Source: Actinomycetes bacterium (GTDB taxonomy: Bacteria > Actinomycetota > Acidimicrobiia > Acidimicrobiales > Acidimicrobiaceae). Taken from it: DNA of 54,084 nucleotides. Below the pieces are notes generated by a model that made no database searches, had not been told where the DNA came from, and saw nothing but the letters and a program-made list of their open reading frames with translations. The translations under genes and the position numbers were made by a program. Where the stretch lies: assembly GCA_021785005.1 (NCBI GenBank), contig JAJYGT010000155.1:1-54084 (forward strand). Direction: 5' to 3'. This document shows, in pieces, positions 33,813-43,466 of this stretch (position 1 is the first letter of the stretch; every line of letters starts with the position of its first letter).

Positions 33813-35282
33813 TTATTGCAGATACCAACGGTTGGGGAAAATCAAGTCCTCCACCGCCGCAGGTCCAAATGTTCCTGGTTGGTAGGAATGTGGATTTGGT
33901 CGATCATTGAGGAGTGTTTCAGAAATATTCCACAAAGTTTCAATCCCAGATGCTGTGTTGAATAATGTCTTATCTCCCAACATGACATCGTGCAGCAAGC
34001 GTTCGTACGCTTCGAGATCATAGATCGTATTAAAGCTTTGTGCGAATGAAAATTCAAAGGTAGCGTCTGATAATTCGAGGTATGCGCCGGGCTTTTTCGC
34101 AAGGAATTTAATCGCGATCGAGCCGGGATCGCCAAAATCAATTATCAGCATATTTTTCTCTCGCTCGTCTTTAGTTTGAACATTTGCAGGAAATGTTGTT
34201 ACCTCGGGCACTTTGAACGACAAGGTTATAACAGAGCGACTTGACTTTAGGGATTTTCCAGTGCGCAAAAAAAAGGGTACACCGCGCCATCGCGGATTAT
34301 CGATCCAGACTCGCAACGCCACAAATGTTTCCATCTTAGAAGTTGGCGCTACTCCGGGTTCATGCTGGTAACCGTCGTATTGGCCAAAGACGACGTCTTG
34401 TTTGGTGATAGGTCGAATGGCGCGAAACACATCTTCTCTTGCACGATTTAGGTCATGGGAATCGATCATGTTTGGGGGATCCATAGCGATGAAACCTAAA
34501 ACCTGAAGTAAGTGTGTGACGACCATATCTCGATAGGCTCCGGTCTCGTCATAGAACGCTCCGCGCCCTTTTGCTGACAAGGTTTCGGGAACGTCGATTT
34601 GAACATGGTCTAGAGCGCTAGCGTTCCAAGCAGGTTCGAAGATGCCATTGGCAAACCGAAGCGCCAAGATATTTTGGACGGATTCCTTCCCAAGAAAATG
34701 ATCTATACGAAAGACATTAACTTCGTCGAATCCCAAATGAATCTTGTCATTCAATTCCTTGGCAGAACTTAGATCATAACCGAAGGGTTTTTCTATTATT
34801 AGCTTCGCATCACGAACGGATTTAATTTTGGCAAGCGAGGTGATTACTGATATAAACGCTTGTGATGGTATTGCAAGGTAGAAAATAATCTGACAGTTGC
34901 CACCCAATGATTTTTTGGCACTTGAAAGTGCAGCATCTAGAGCTGTTAGATCAGAGGGCTCTGCCGACAAAAAGGATAAGGTGTTTGCAAACTTTAGAAA
35001 CGTCGCATCGGTCACGTCCTTTCGGCCAAAATTTATAAGGGCGTCTTTGGTATGAGATATAAATTCGTCATTGCTAAGGCTAAATTCTGACGGAGCAGAG
35101 CCCACGATCAGGAAATTTTTCGGCATCAGGCCGGAAAGGTAAAGGTGAAAAAGGCCCGGAAGAAGCTTTCGTTTAGCCAAATCGCCTGTAGCCCCAAAAA
35201 GTACAAAAATCGAGTCTTGGGGAACTTGGTCTACAGAATCTTTGAGATCGTGCGGTAATTCGCTTATTAGATTATCATCCAT
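33813..35282 (-). CDS. zwf: Glucose-6-phosphate 1-dehydrogenase
   Basis: A 489-residue enzyme that oxidises glucose-6-phosphate to 6-phosphogluconolactone with NADP, the first step of the oxidative pentose-phosphate path. The coenzyme motif GATGDLAKRKLLPGL starts at residue 30. EKPFG (164-168) binds substrate, and the active-site RIDHFLGKE covers 192-200 with His195 as the base. The length is standard. ATG at 35282 is preceded by GGAGGT about nine bases away; the frame open to 35354 has no such signal. It lies 46 bases upstream of the kinase gene and 99 downstream of the HAD gene in one minus-strand operon. Confidence 0.97.
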   Translation of the reverse strand: MDDNLISELPHDLKDSVDQVPQDSIFVLFGATGDLAKRKLLPGLFHLYLSGLMPKNFLIVGSAPSEFSLSNDEFISHTKDALINFGRKDVTDATFLKFANTLSFLSAEPSDLTALDAALSSAKKSLGGNCQIIFYLAIPSQAFISVITSLAKIKSVRDAKLIIEKPFGYDLSSAKELNDKIHLGFDEVNVFRIDHFLGKESVQNILALRFANGIFEPAWNASALDHVQIDVPETLSAKGRGAFYDETGAYRDMVVTHLLQVLGFIAMDPPNMIDSHDLNRAREDVFRAIRPITKQDVVFGQYDGYQHEPGVAPTSKMETFVALRVWIDNPRWRGVPFFLRTGKSLKSSRSVITLSFKVPEVTTFPANVQTKDEREKNMLIIDFGDPGSIAIKFLAKKPGAYLELSDATFEFSFAQSFNTIYDLEAYERLLHDVMLGDKTLFNTASGIETLWNISETLLNDRPNPHSYQPGTFGPAAVEDLIFPNRWYLQ

Positions 35283-35381
35283 TACTGGCGACCTCCACCC
35301 GTGAACTTCGTCGCTCAAAACCTGACGACATGGCGAAGAAAGGGGATTGCGCACGACGAGTCAAGTCGCTCGTGGGTACCA

Positions 35382-36059
35382 CTACCATACCGGGAGAGCT
35401 TCTTCCAACGAATTTAATACAAAGTCGGCATTTGCATCTTTTAGGTCGGATGCAGTGTACTTGTGACTAGCAACCCCCACGCATTGAATGCCCGCTTGGT
35501 GCGCGGCAATGATATCGTTTGGAGTATCTCCAATTGCAAGAAAGGCATCTGGAGAAATCTTTTCACCATAGACGGTCTCGCCCCTTGCCATAGCGATCTT
35601 GGTGAGTACAGATCGTTCCGGTGAGTCTGATCCATAACCGCCGAATGAGAAGTACTGATTAAGGTTTGACCGATGAAGTTTGACATGTGCCGCAGCCTCA
35701 AGGTTTCCTGTTACGAGACCTAAAATAAATCCATGTTCTATCAAAGATGGCAGCAAGGTCTGGACGCCTGGCAAGACGTGATAACCAGTGGATTCGTTGA
35801 CTGTTTGTACTAGGTAATGCATCCGTCGTTCAAGTAACTTAGAAAATTCCTCTGTGGTGGGGGGACGCCCAATAACCGCAGTGAACGATCGTCTACCGAC
35901 TTCGGGATCGGTCATCCCAGTGTCGCTGTATTTCTCTATGTCTACGTCTAACTGGTATAGTTCCTTGAACGCGAATGACCACGAGATGGTGCCTGCTCCG
36001 TCCGTGATAATCAATGTTCCATCAATGTCAAAAAGGAGCGCTTTTTTAGAACCGGACAT
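35382..36059 (-). CDS. HAD-superfamily phosphatase
   Basis: A 225-residue HAD hydrolase, subfamily IA by its helical cap. Motif I DIDGTL is at 10-15, with the nucleophile Asp10 and acid/base Asp12. Motif II TGN lies near 117-119, and motif IV GDTPNDIIAAHQAG near 178-191 carries the metal-binding Asp pair. ATG at 36059 has GGAG six bases upstream; the longer frame to 36128 overlaps gnd. It resembles phosphoglycolate phosphatase-type enzymes. Its place between gnd and zwf, where a 6-phosphogluconolactonase gene is often found, suggests a role in sugar-phosphate turnover, but HAD enzymes are not lactonases. Confidence 0.88.
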   Translation of the reverse strand: MSGSKKALLFDIDGTLIITDGAGTISWSFAFKELYQLDVDIEKYSDTGMTDPEVGRRSFTAVIGRPPTTEEFSKLLERRMHYLVQTVNESTGYHVLPGVQTLLPSLIEHGFILGLVTGNLEAAAHVKLHRSNLNQYFSFGGYGSDSPERSVLTKIAMARGETVYGEKISPDAFLAIGDTPNDIIAAHQAGIQCVGVASHKYTASDLKDANADFVLNSLEEALPVW

Positions 36060-36093
36060 TGTCACTCCATGAAAATAAAAGGTGCATGAAAAT

Positions 36094-37116
36094 TTACTCT
36101 TTAATAGTTTTCTCAAAATGGCCGCCAAAGCCTTTTCGCATAGCTGATAACACTTGGTTTGAAAATTGGCCGAGGTTTCGTGAAGAAAAACGTGAATAAA
36201 GTGCTGATGTCAATACCGGAGCCGGGACACCCTCATCGACTGCGGCAAGCACTGTCCACCTTCCCTCGCCGGAATCGGAAACTTTCCCCGCGAAGTCCGC
36301 CAAATCAGGCGATTGTGCAAGTGCTGCACTTGTCAAGTCGAGGAGCCAAGATGAAATAACGCTCCCGCGGCGCCAAACTTCGGCAACATCAGCGATATTT
36401 ATATCGTATTGGTAAAATTCAGGATGGCTCATCGGTGCAGTTTCAGCATCTGAAATGTGGTCTAGCTTTCCTGCATTTGCGTTCTTTAGAATATTTAATC
36501 CCTCAGCGTACGCCGCCATAGCTCCATATTCAATGCCATTATGGACCATTTTTACGAAATGCCCGGATCCGTTAGGTCCGCAATGTAGGAATCCTCGTTC
36601 AGCCTGGGTAATATCGCCTGTTCGAGTGGATGTTCTAGGGGCTGCATCAAAGCCAGGTGAAATTACCTCAAATATTGGTTCAAGGCGTTTTACAACATCG
36701 GTCTCTCCACCAATCATTAGGCAATATCCACGCTCAAGCCCCCAAATTCCGCCGCTCGTACCCACGTCGACGTAATGTATGCCAGATTCTCTAAGAACCT
36801 TTGCGCGCGCGATGTCATCGCGATAGTAGGAATTTCCTCCATCGATAATTGTGTCATCGGTTTTCAAGTGTTGGCTCAACTCATCCACTGTATCTTGAGT
36901 GATTTGCCCTGCGGGAACCATAATCCATACGGTCCTTGGAACAGAAAGCTTTTCGACCAGATCGCCAATAGTACTCGCCCCAGTAACTCCGTCTTGAACA
37001 AGAGCTTCTACTGCAGCCTGGCTTACGTCATAAGCGACGACTGTGTGACCATGTTTAATCAGGCGACGCGTGAGATTTGCACCCATTCGCCCAAGTCCAA
37101 CCATTCCGATCTGCAT
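36094..37116 (-). CDS. gnd: 6-phosphogluconate dehydrogenase, decarboxylating (short type)
   Basis: A 340-residue enzyme converting 6-phosphogluconate to ribulose-5-phosphate and CO2. The coenzyme motif GLGRMGANL is at 7-15. GGNSYYRDD (93-101) and SGGIWGLERG (about 120-129) bind substrate, and GSGHFVKMVHNGIEYG (about 183-198) contains the catalytic Lys and His-Asn pair. The length marks the short, often NAD-preferring GndA type rather than the 470-residue form. AAGGTGG precedes the ATG. It is the first gene of the gnd-HAD-zwf-ROK operon. Confidence 0.95.
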   Translation of the reverse strand: MQIGMVGLGRMGANLTRRLIKHGHTVVAYDVSQAAVEALVQDGVTGASTIGDLVEKLSVPRTVWIMVPAGQITQDTVDELSQHLKTDDTIIDGGNSYYRDDIARAKVLRESGIHYVDVGTSGGIWGLERGYCLMIGGETDVVKRLEPIFEVISPGFDAAPRTSTRTGDITQAERGFLHCGPNGSGHFVKMVHNGIEYGAMAAYAEGLNILKNANAGKLDHISDAETAPMSHPEFYQYDINIADVAEVWRRGSVISSWLLDLTSAALAQSPDLADFAGKVSDSGEGRWTVLAAVDEGVPAPVLTSALYSRFSSRNLGQFSNQVLSAMRKGFGGHFEKTIKE

Positions 37117-37745
37117 GCAAGATCCACCTTTTACTTCGCTTCGATATCGCGGTCATTCCCGTTTTAATTGCTAAATTTTTTAAAAATTGGCGAGAAATCG
37201 AATAGCTGCCTTGTCCTTGAATCATATACCGTGGCAACGGTCATCTGCCAGTTAGTGCTCTAACCAGCGGAGCATAAGGGAACTATTATATTGTCTAGCG
37301 GGAACCAAAGTGGTGTGATTAGCTTTTCCATAGGTACTAGCCAAGTCTCCTACCTAGCCTTCAAGAGACCACTCGTGTCTAGTTATTCTCCCACTTCATG
37401 GCTGCACGTAGAGACTTTGGGTGGAATTATCTGGGTTCTTTCCTCTCAATTAGGCTCGTCTCTATTGCTAAATTGACTTGTGGGTGCTTTAGGGACAAAA
37501 ATAAAGTGTTGTCTAACTGGCGTTAAGGCGAAGTATTGGTCGTATCGCATAGGCAAGTAGCGAACAATATTGGTCTGGGTCACAGTATTGTAGGCGCTGC
37601 TCGAGCTTGCTACTCTCGTGCCGTGGTCTATCGGCGATGCCAGTCGAGAGTAGAAATCGGTAAGGTGAAAAAGGCGTCGTTGATTGATCCAGATTTGTTA
37701 TCATCCTGCGACCGCTGTAGGTGCTACCAGCTTTTGGAAAAGACG
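37117..37745. other. Gene-poor stretch upstream of gnd
   Basis: About 630 bases. It should contain the promoter of the minus-strand gnd operon, but no strong hexamer pair was found. Short open frames on both strands (60-122 codons) overlap and have no start signals or family resemblance. Confidence 0.45.
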
Positions 37746-38132
37746 CTAGAGGTCGTATTCGAGTTCGTAGTTGTGGGTGCCGTCGGCATCGATGGTGAGG
37801 CGAAATTTTCCGGTGATGCCATTGAGGTCACCCTCTCCAGATCCGGGAACCACATCGTAGTAGAGTATTTGGGACCCGTCGTGCATGGTGGCATATTGCT
37901 GTAGCGCGAAGGCGCCTTGGCGATTCCCCAACTGGCCACGTACTGTCTCCAATACGACGTAACCGGCTGAACCGAGCTGAGGATTCCCACACGATAGCAT
38001 CACTCCGATACCATTCCCTTGAAGATCACCTTTGAATGTCTTGGTCATGTTGAAGCGATTTACGGCACCATCTAGTTCGGCCGGACACGGATTCAATTGT
38101 ACGTCAAAAGTTCCGGTGGCGATGATGCGCAT
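37746..38132 (-). CDS. DUF3224 domain protein
   Basis: About 128 residues of a DUF3224-like small beta-barrel protein. The pattern is alternating strands and turns: ATGTFDVQLNPCP, then FKGDLQGNG, then GSAGYVVLETVRGQL, then FALQQYATMHDG, ending with DLNGITGKFRLTID, which fits the family (allene-oxide-cyclase-like barrel). ATG at 38132 begins close to the first strand; the frame open to 38189 adds an unlikely Cys/Arg-rich start. The ribosome-binding site is weak. The family has no firmly known activity, possibly ligand binding. It is monocistronic and flanked by a transposase remnant. Confidence 0.8.
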   Translation of the reverse strand: MRIIATGTFDVQLNPCPAELDGAVNRFNMTKTFKGDLQGNGIGVMLSCGNPQLGSAGYVVLETVRGQLGNRQGAFALQQYATMHDGSQILYYDVVPGSGEGDLNGITGKFRLTIDADGTHNYELEYDL

Positions 38133-38239
38133 TGATCCAATTCTAAGCGGTCGGTCGAGTCCTTTGCATCGGCGAGCCCAACATTCCAAACTCCACCACT
38201 GACTCCTAGGTCATAGAGTTATCGATTTTCTGCAGGACA

Positions 38240-38785
38240 CTACAAATGGGCGGCAAGGCTCTTTTTGCGACGAAGGGGATCGGCCACTCCAAGGATTCTA
38301 TAGATTTGGTTGTGAACAGGTTCTGAGAGTGATGAGACTCTTAGGTGGCACACAACCCCAGAATCATTAGTTAGAACCATCGTGTTTCGTATATGGGATG
38401 AGAGTTCTTTATTGATTGTCGACCATTTTCTGGTATCGTTATTTTGTCTAAGAGCCCGCTCAATTGCACTAAGTAAATGATATGCGAGCACTGAGATAAA
38501 AGGATGAGCAGGTGTTCGTCTGCCAAGTTGGTGATAAATAGGCCTTAGTACAAGATTACTCTTTAGAGCTCTAAATGCGTATTTTGCTTTCGTGCGCGTC
38601 ATGTAGGTTTGCCGTATCTCTTTGGCATCCAGCTCCGTATGGGTGGTATCAATTACGTAGCACCCGGCAAGAAGTTCTTTATCACCTTTGGCGGGCTTCT
38701 CCGTTACAACAAGACCGATGACCTTATCAAAGCGCTTTCCTTTTTTTATGTGTCCGTGATTTTCGTGAAAGTTCCTATGACGGTG
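38240..38785 (-). pseudogene. IS1634-like transposase, C-terminal remnant
   Basis: The minus-strand frame from 38785 to 38240 reads HGHIKKGKRFDKVIGLVV, then CYVIDTTHTELDAKEI, and then the conserved tail block ALKSNLVLRPIYHQLGRR, followed by HPFISVLAYHLL. These are the C-terminal features of IS4-group, IS1634-type DDE transposases. The frame is closed upstream by TAA at 38786-38788. Earlier parts, up to about 39240, appear only as scattered pieces in other frames, so it is a decayed copy. A 14-bp perfect inverted repeat sits exactly at the break. The element's ends were not identified. Confidence 0.8.
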
Positions 38786-38808
38786 TTAGCAACATCATAG
38801 GAACTTTC
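38767..38808. repeat. 14-bp perfect inverted repeat at the transposase break
   Basis: GAAAGTTCCTATGA (38767-38780) and TCATAGGAACTTTC (38795-38808) flank a 14-base loop. It coincides with the loss of reading frame in the transposase remnant. No T-run follows on either strand. Confidence 0.8.
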
Positions 38809-39512
38809 ATAATTTACGTCAACAATCCTGAGAGCTAGGGGTTGTGCTGACTGCTTTACGTCTAGATAAGGATTCCTAAACGCTTTGACGGCCCAAGGTG
38901 GTCCGAGTTCCAATTCGGCTTCAATTCCATCTCGAAAGCTGTCGTCAGAGATTTTATGAAGACCACAGTCGGTGTGCTGGAAACAATAAAATTGAATCTG
39001 CGCTTAATGTGCGCCGTGAAATTACCAGCGATCGTATGGCATCATCTGTTTCTATGCCACGCGCATTTCTCAACACGTACGCTTCTCCGTTGTCAAGTCC
39101 AAGTCTTTTAGACAAATCATCCGAATATCCATGCACGTAACGACTGCGAGCTTGAGTCGGGGTCGCAAATTCAGCTGCTCGTTTAAGATGGTCTTGCTTG
39201 CGAATCTGCGTGCATTTGTACTTAGGCGAGCAACAGTTGGATCTAAATTTTCATTGTCTTGGACGTTCGGAAGTTGTGGTTGATTTTCGAATGGTCTATC
39301 TGGCCTTTTTCTAAGGATTCGTATCCTTGATCCAGCTGCGTTTCAACTCGGCGCGTTGGATGTTTGCTATATAGTCTTAAAAGTTATTAGTCCTTTGACC
39401 GTGGTTGTCCAAGGCAATCAATGGCAATTATTGTGTTTGACGTGAATGCAATCCGGGCTTAAATCACACGACGCTTGCTTTTGCCCACTTCGCGATGATC
39501 GTATTCAATAAA

Positions 39513-39524
39513 ACCCATATGGGT
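39513..39524. promoter_or_regulatory. Palindrome upstream of nadC, possible operator; gap 38809-39662
   Basis: ACCCATATGGGT is a perfect 12-bp palindrome 138 bases before the nadC ATG. It could be a repressor site for the NAD genes, but no known motif is claimed. The gap otherwise holds scattered transposase debris up to about 39240 and no intact gene. Confidence 0.35.
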
Positions 39525-39662
39525 AATACGGGCGTGGCAAAATACCTTTTATAAATGCGGTATTCGCGAAAGATTTTCGCTAGCCAACTGCATCTTTTAG
39601 CTTGTCGACCATCTGGGCGTCATAGAGTATGATTCAAAAAAGCGGAAGGACACAAACATCAG

Positions 39663-40502
39663 ATGTACGGATTAAATAAGCAAATGTTGGCGATAGATAT
39701 TGATCGATGGCTGCATGAAGATATTGGTACTGGTGATATCACCTCACTGCTTACAATTCGATCGGACCAACTAGGCAAAGCGACAATTTTAGCTAAGGAT
39801 TCGTGTGTGGTCGCTGGCATAGCTGTGGCCGAGGCCGTCTTTGCACAACTCGATCCAACCTTGGGCTTTGTAGCGAATGTAGCTGACGGACAATATGTCG
39901 AAGCCGGTACTAATTTGGCTACAGTTACGGGATCAATGCAGAGTATTTTGGCAGGAGAACGTCTCGCACTCAACCTGGTACAGCGTATGTCAGGAATCGC
40001 CACACTCACCTCTAAGTTTGTGGCAGAGGTTGCAGGAACCAACGCGAAGATACTCGACACTAGAAAAACCACGCCGGGCCTGCGTTATCTTGAAAAATAT
40101 GCGGTCACTGTAGGGGGAGGGCGTAATCACCGTTTCGGTCTGTACGACGGAGTCCTAATTAAAGATAATCATATTGCTGCGTTGGGCTCGGTGTTTGACG
40201 CCGTAACAAGGCTCAAAGGTGATGTGTCGCACTATCTAAAGGTAGAAGTTGAGGTTTCAACCCTGGCAGATGTTGAACAGGCGATAGCTGCCGGCGCGGA
40301 TGCCGTTTTGCTTGATAATATGAAAAACGACGAAATGACCGAAGCCGTATCCTTGGTAGATCATAAGCTACTCACGGAGGCCAGTGGCAATATGTCACTC
40401 GCAAGAGTGTTGTCAGTTGCCATTACCGGGGTTGATTTAATCTCAGTCGGTGCACTTACCCATTCTGTGCCAGCTGTCGATATTTCGCTGAATATATCTT
40501 GA
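39663..40502 (+). CDS. nadC: Quinolinate phosphoribosyltransferase (NadC)
   Basis: A 279-residue enzyme that makes nicotinate mononucleotide from quinolinate and PRPP. The family blocks are clear: EDIGTGDITS near 19-28, AGERLALNLVQRMSGIAT near 96-113, DTRKTTPGLRYLEKYAV (about 133-149), GGGRNHRFGLYDGVLIKDNH (about 151-170), and VEVEV and LLDNM in the barrel. The length is standard. ATG at 39663 has GGAAGGA about 12 bases upstream, a little far; ATG 39684 is an alternative. It precedes nadA by 247 bases. Confidence 0.96.
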   Translation: MYGLNKQMLAIDIDRWLHEDIGTGDITSLLTIRSDQLGKATILAKDSCVVAGIAVAEAVFAQLDPTLGFVANVADGQYVEAGTNLATVTGSMQSILAGERLALNLVQRMSGIATLTSKFVAEVAGTNAKILDTRKTTPGLRYLEKYAVTVGGGRNHRFGLYDGVLIKDNHIAALGSVFDAVTRLKGDVSHYLKVEVEVSTLADVEQAIAAGADAVLLDNMKNDEMTEAVSLVDHKLLTEASGNMSLARVLSVAITGVDLISVGALTHSVPAVDISLNIS

Positions 40503-40749
40503 ATCCTATGCTGAGTTGCAAGAGTGGATAATGCGAAAGCGGTGGTTTTGCTTTGTAATGGTGGCAGGCTCCCGATCATTAGAAACGGGCACCGTGACGA
40601 AGCATTGTTGCCGAGTCGGAAGTTTCACTTGAGTAACTGTGTTGCATGATCTAAGATTTACGTACTAGTTTAAATGACTATAACTAAAAAGTTTATAACA
40701 GGGTGTTTTACTGGTCACGTTTTCAGTTAGATAAAGAGCAGGCAAAAGT

Positions 40750-41673
40750 ATGGACACAGTTACCCTAAACGAAGAGATCCTAGAGCTAAAGAAGAAGCGG
40801 AAAGCAGTAATTTTAGCGCACTCCTACGAGCGTCCAGAGGTACAAGACATCGCTGATTTTGTGGGTGATTCGTTAGGACTTTCTCGTGAAGCAGCTAAAA
40901 CAGATGCCGACATAATCGTCTTTGCGGGCGTACACTTTATGGCGGAAACCGCAGCTATTTTGAATCCGAAAAAGACGGTTTTGATCCCCGATCTAGATGC
41001 TGGTTGTTCTCTAGCAGATACTATTGCTGCATCGGATGTGGCAAAATGGCGTGAAGCGAACCCGGACGGCCAGATAGTTGCATACGTGAACACCTCGGCA
41101 GAGGTAAAGGCGTTATCAGACGTGTGCGTAACCAGTGCAAATGCGGTTGAAGTTGTAAAACACCTTGATCCGAATCGCCCAATATTTTTTCTGCCTGACA
41201 TGTTTTTAGGGGCACATGTGGAGCGTGTTACGGGAATAAAAATGCATATTTGGATGGGTGAGTGCCATGTGCACGCGGGTATTGGCGATCAAGAAATCAA
41301 AGACACGATGTCAAAGCATCCAAACGCAGAATTTCTAATTCATCCTGAGTGCAGTTGTGGAAGTTCTTGTTTATATCTAAATCCTGATGCCAAGATGCTT
41401 TCTACCGAAGGAATGGTCAACTACGCTAAGGCATCAACGAGAGATGAATTTGTCATTGCCACTGAGGTCGGGATTATTCATCGGCTGGAGAAAATGGCGC
41501 CTGGGAAGAAGTTCTTGCCGATAAAGGAATCGGCGGTATGCCAATACATGAAAATGATCACACTTGAGAAGATTTTAGCTTCGCTGCGTGAGGACAAGTT
41601 TGTAGTTCGCGTTGAACCTGAGATTGCGAACAAGGCGCGATCCGCAATTGAAACAATGATTCGCTTTGGATAG
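40750..41673 (+). CDS. nadA: Quinolinate synthase (NadA)
   Basis: A 307-residue 4Fe-4S enzyme condensing iminoaspartate with dihydroxyacetone phosphate to quinolinate. It shows ILAHSYERPEVQDIADFVGDS near the N terminus with the substrate-binding His and Tyr. Cluster ligands are expected from DVCVTSANA (the first Cys), the GECHVH region, and HPEC. The last is embedded in a Cys-rich HPECSCGSSC, where two further cysteines follow the presumed ligand. AGG stands nine bases before the ATG. Its stop overlaps the nadB start, so the two subunits of the path are coupled. Confidence 0.95.
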   Translation: MDTVTLNEEILELKKKRKAVILAHSYERPEVQDIADFVGDSLGLSREAAKTDADIIVFAGVHFMAETAAILNPKKTVLIPDLDAGCSLADTIAASDVAKWREANPDGQIVAYVNTSAEVKALSDVCVTSANAVEVVKHLDPNRPIFFLPDMFLGAHVERVTGIKMHIWMGECHVHAGIGDQEIKDTMSKHPNAEFLIHPECSCGSSCLYLNPDAKMLSTEGMVNYAKASTRDEFVIATEVGIIHRLEKMAPGKKFLPIKESAVCQYMKMITLEKILASLREDKFVVRVEPEIANKARSAIETMIRFG

Positions 41674-43177
41674 GGATTTGGAATCGTTGCGCCATCTTGA
41701 AACTGAGATTTTGATCATAGGTAGTGGCGTGGCGGGGGCTTACGCCGCACTCACTGCTTCTGCACTCGGTGCCCGAGTGACTCTGGTTACAAAAGGCGCA
41801 TTAGCGTCAGGATCGAGCCAGCTAGCTCAAGGCGGAATAGCATTTCCACTCGGACTTGATGACGTTGGATCTCACTTGAATGACACTCTCACCGCAGGTC
41901 GTGGACTAAGCGATCCCGATGTGTCAAGCGAGATACTTACCGAGTCGTTGGAGCATCTTAAGTTTCTAAAAGAGATTGGAATGCGCTTTGACGACGGTTT
42001 TGCCTTAGAGGGTGGTCACTCAAAGCCACGGATACGCCATGCTGGTGGTGACCAAAGCGGCAGGGTACTTTTGCAATTCTTGCACTCGCAACTCGGTGGT
42101 CGAATAACGATTCTGGAAAAGCACTTTGTTTATGATTTGCGCAGCGATGACCAAGGGATTATTGGTGCCTGGGCTGTCGACGACCAGATGCGTCGAATAT
42201 GTATTTCTGCGGGAGCGACCTTGCTTGCAACAGGTGGCTCGGGAAGAATGTTTGAAGTAACGACGAACCCCGTGGAAGCAACCGGAGACGGGGTGGCGTT
42301 AGCAATGAGAGCAGGGGCGATAGTAAGAGATCTGGAAATGACCCAATTCCACCCCACATCGCTTTTGAATGGCGCACTAGTATCTGAAGCTTGTAGGGGT
42401 GCTGGAGCACAGCTGATCAATGGCCACGGCGAGCGTTTTATGTTCAAATACGACACCAATGGCGAGTTGGCACCTCGCGATGTTGTTGCGCGTGCGGTTT
42501 ATCTCGAAACGCGCGATACAGGCGCATCGTATGTAGATCTTCGGCCGATAGAGGCTTTAGAAGAAAAATTTCCGACCGTGTTTCATTCCGCGACAAATTT
42601 GGGAGTTGATCCGACGCATGAATTGGTTCCTATTGCTCCTGCTGCCCACTATCAAATGGGCGGCATAAAAACGGACAGTGCTGGTCGATCGAGCCTAAAC
42701 CGTCTCTACGCTGCGGGCGAGGTGGCATCTACTGGGCTTCATGGAGCAAACAGACTTGCCTCGAATTCGCTGCTCGAATGTCTGGTGATGGGAGCACGTA
42801 CCGCAATAGCTGCAGTGAAGGAACTGGAATCTTTAGCAGATGACCAGATCGGAGTACCGCCAAAAGTACTAGGTGTCGATGTGAAGACAAGAGTTACATT
42901 GCGTCATATTATGACTGAGGTTGCTTCGGTATTTCGGGAGGAAAGCGGTCTTAAATTAGGTTCGATCCAGCTAGACGCAATTGACACCTTTGACGCGAGC
43001 TCTGTCGCTCAGGCCGAGACGTTCAATTTGGTCTTTGTGGCGAAGGCGTTGCTTGCTGGAGCTCGGGCACGTAAAGAGTCTAGGGGCGCGCACTATCGAG
43101 TGGATTACGACCGGACGACTTCCACGGCATTTCATGTGGAGCAAGAAAATAGCGAAATAAGACTTGTAGATTGCTAG
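41666..43177 (+). CDS. nadB: L-aspartate oxidase (NadB)
   Basis: A 503-residue FAD enzyme oxidising L-aspartate to iminoaspartate for NadA. The FAD-binding motif IIGSGVAGAYAAL lies near 17-29. SSQLAQGGIAF follows near 50-60, the catalytic region HPTSLLNGALVSEACRGAGA lies near 231-250, and HYQMGGIKTD and GLHGANRLASNSLLE near 328-370 close the flavin site. There is no ATG in the right place: TTG 41666, 41678 or 41687 are the candidates, with AGGGA inside the nadA stop favouring one of the later two. I give the earliest. It follows nadA in an 8-base overlap. Confidence 0.94.
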   Translation: MDRDLESLRHLETEILIIGSGVAGAYAALTASALGARVTLVTKGALASGSSQLAQGGIAFPLGLDDVGSHLNDTLTAGRGLSDPDVSSEILTESLEHLKFLKEIGMRFDDGFALEGGHSKPRIRHAGGDQSGRVLLQFLHSQLGGRITILEKHFVYDLRSDDQGIIGAWAVDDQMRRICISAGATLLATGGSGRMFEVTTNPVEATGDGVALAMRAGAIVRDLEMTQFHPTSLLNGALVSEACRGAGAQLINGHGERFMFKYDTNGELAPRDVVARAVYLETRDTGASYVDLRPIEALEEKFPTVFHSATNLGVDPTHELVPIAPAAHYQMGGIKTDSAGRSSLNRLYAAGEVASTGLHGANRLASNSLLECLVMGARTAIAAVKELESLADDQIGVPPKVLGVDVKTRVTLRHIMTEVASVFREESGLKLGSIQLDAIDTFDASSVAQAETFNLVFVAKALLAGARARKESRGAHYRVDYDRTTSTAFHVEQENSEIRLVDC

Positions 43178-43466
43178 CGCACGGTGTAATTTTGGAAGAT
43201 TTTTGTGCTTTGGGAACAGATAATTCATAATGTTAAGTCGGACTCTATAAAGCGGATGGCCGATAAGAGATTTACCAAGTTATCGGTAAGTGGTAGTAGA
43301 AGCAGGTTGTAATTTTGAAGAAATTGTCGCTTTGCCTTGAAAATGTCTCTCCTATGCGGCGACTTTAGCTATAGTCTGATTTTAACTATAAATTACAACG
43401 GTGTTAGTTGTTTTGGAAATTCAAAAGCATAATCGCACGGTAGCGATTGTTTTAAGGCGGTCAATT

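Noticed and set aside
37536-37904. 122-codon plus-strand open frame
   Set aside because: It is largely antisense to the DUF3224 gene and has no start signal.
38954-39136. 60-codon minus-strand frame as a separate gene
   Set aside because: It lies in the transposase debris, lacks a start signal and is not recognisable as a protein family.
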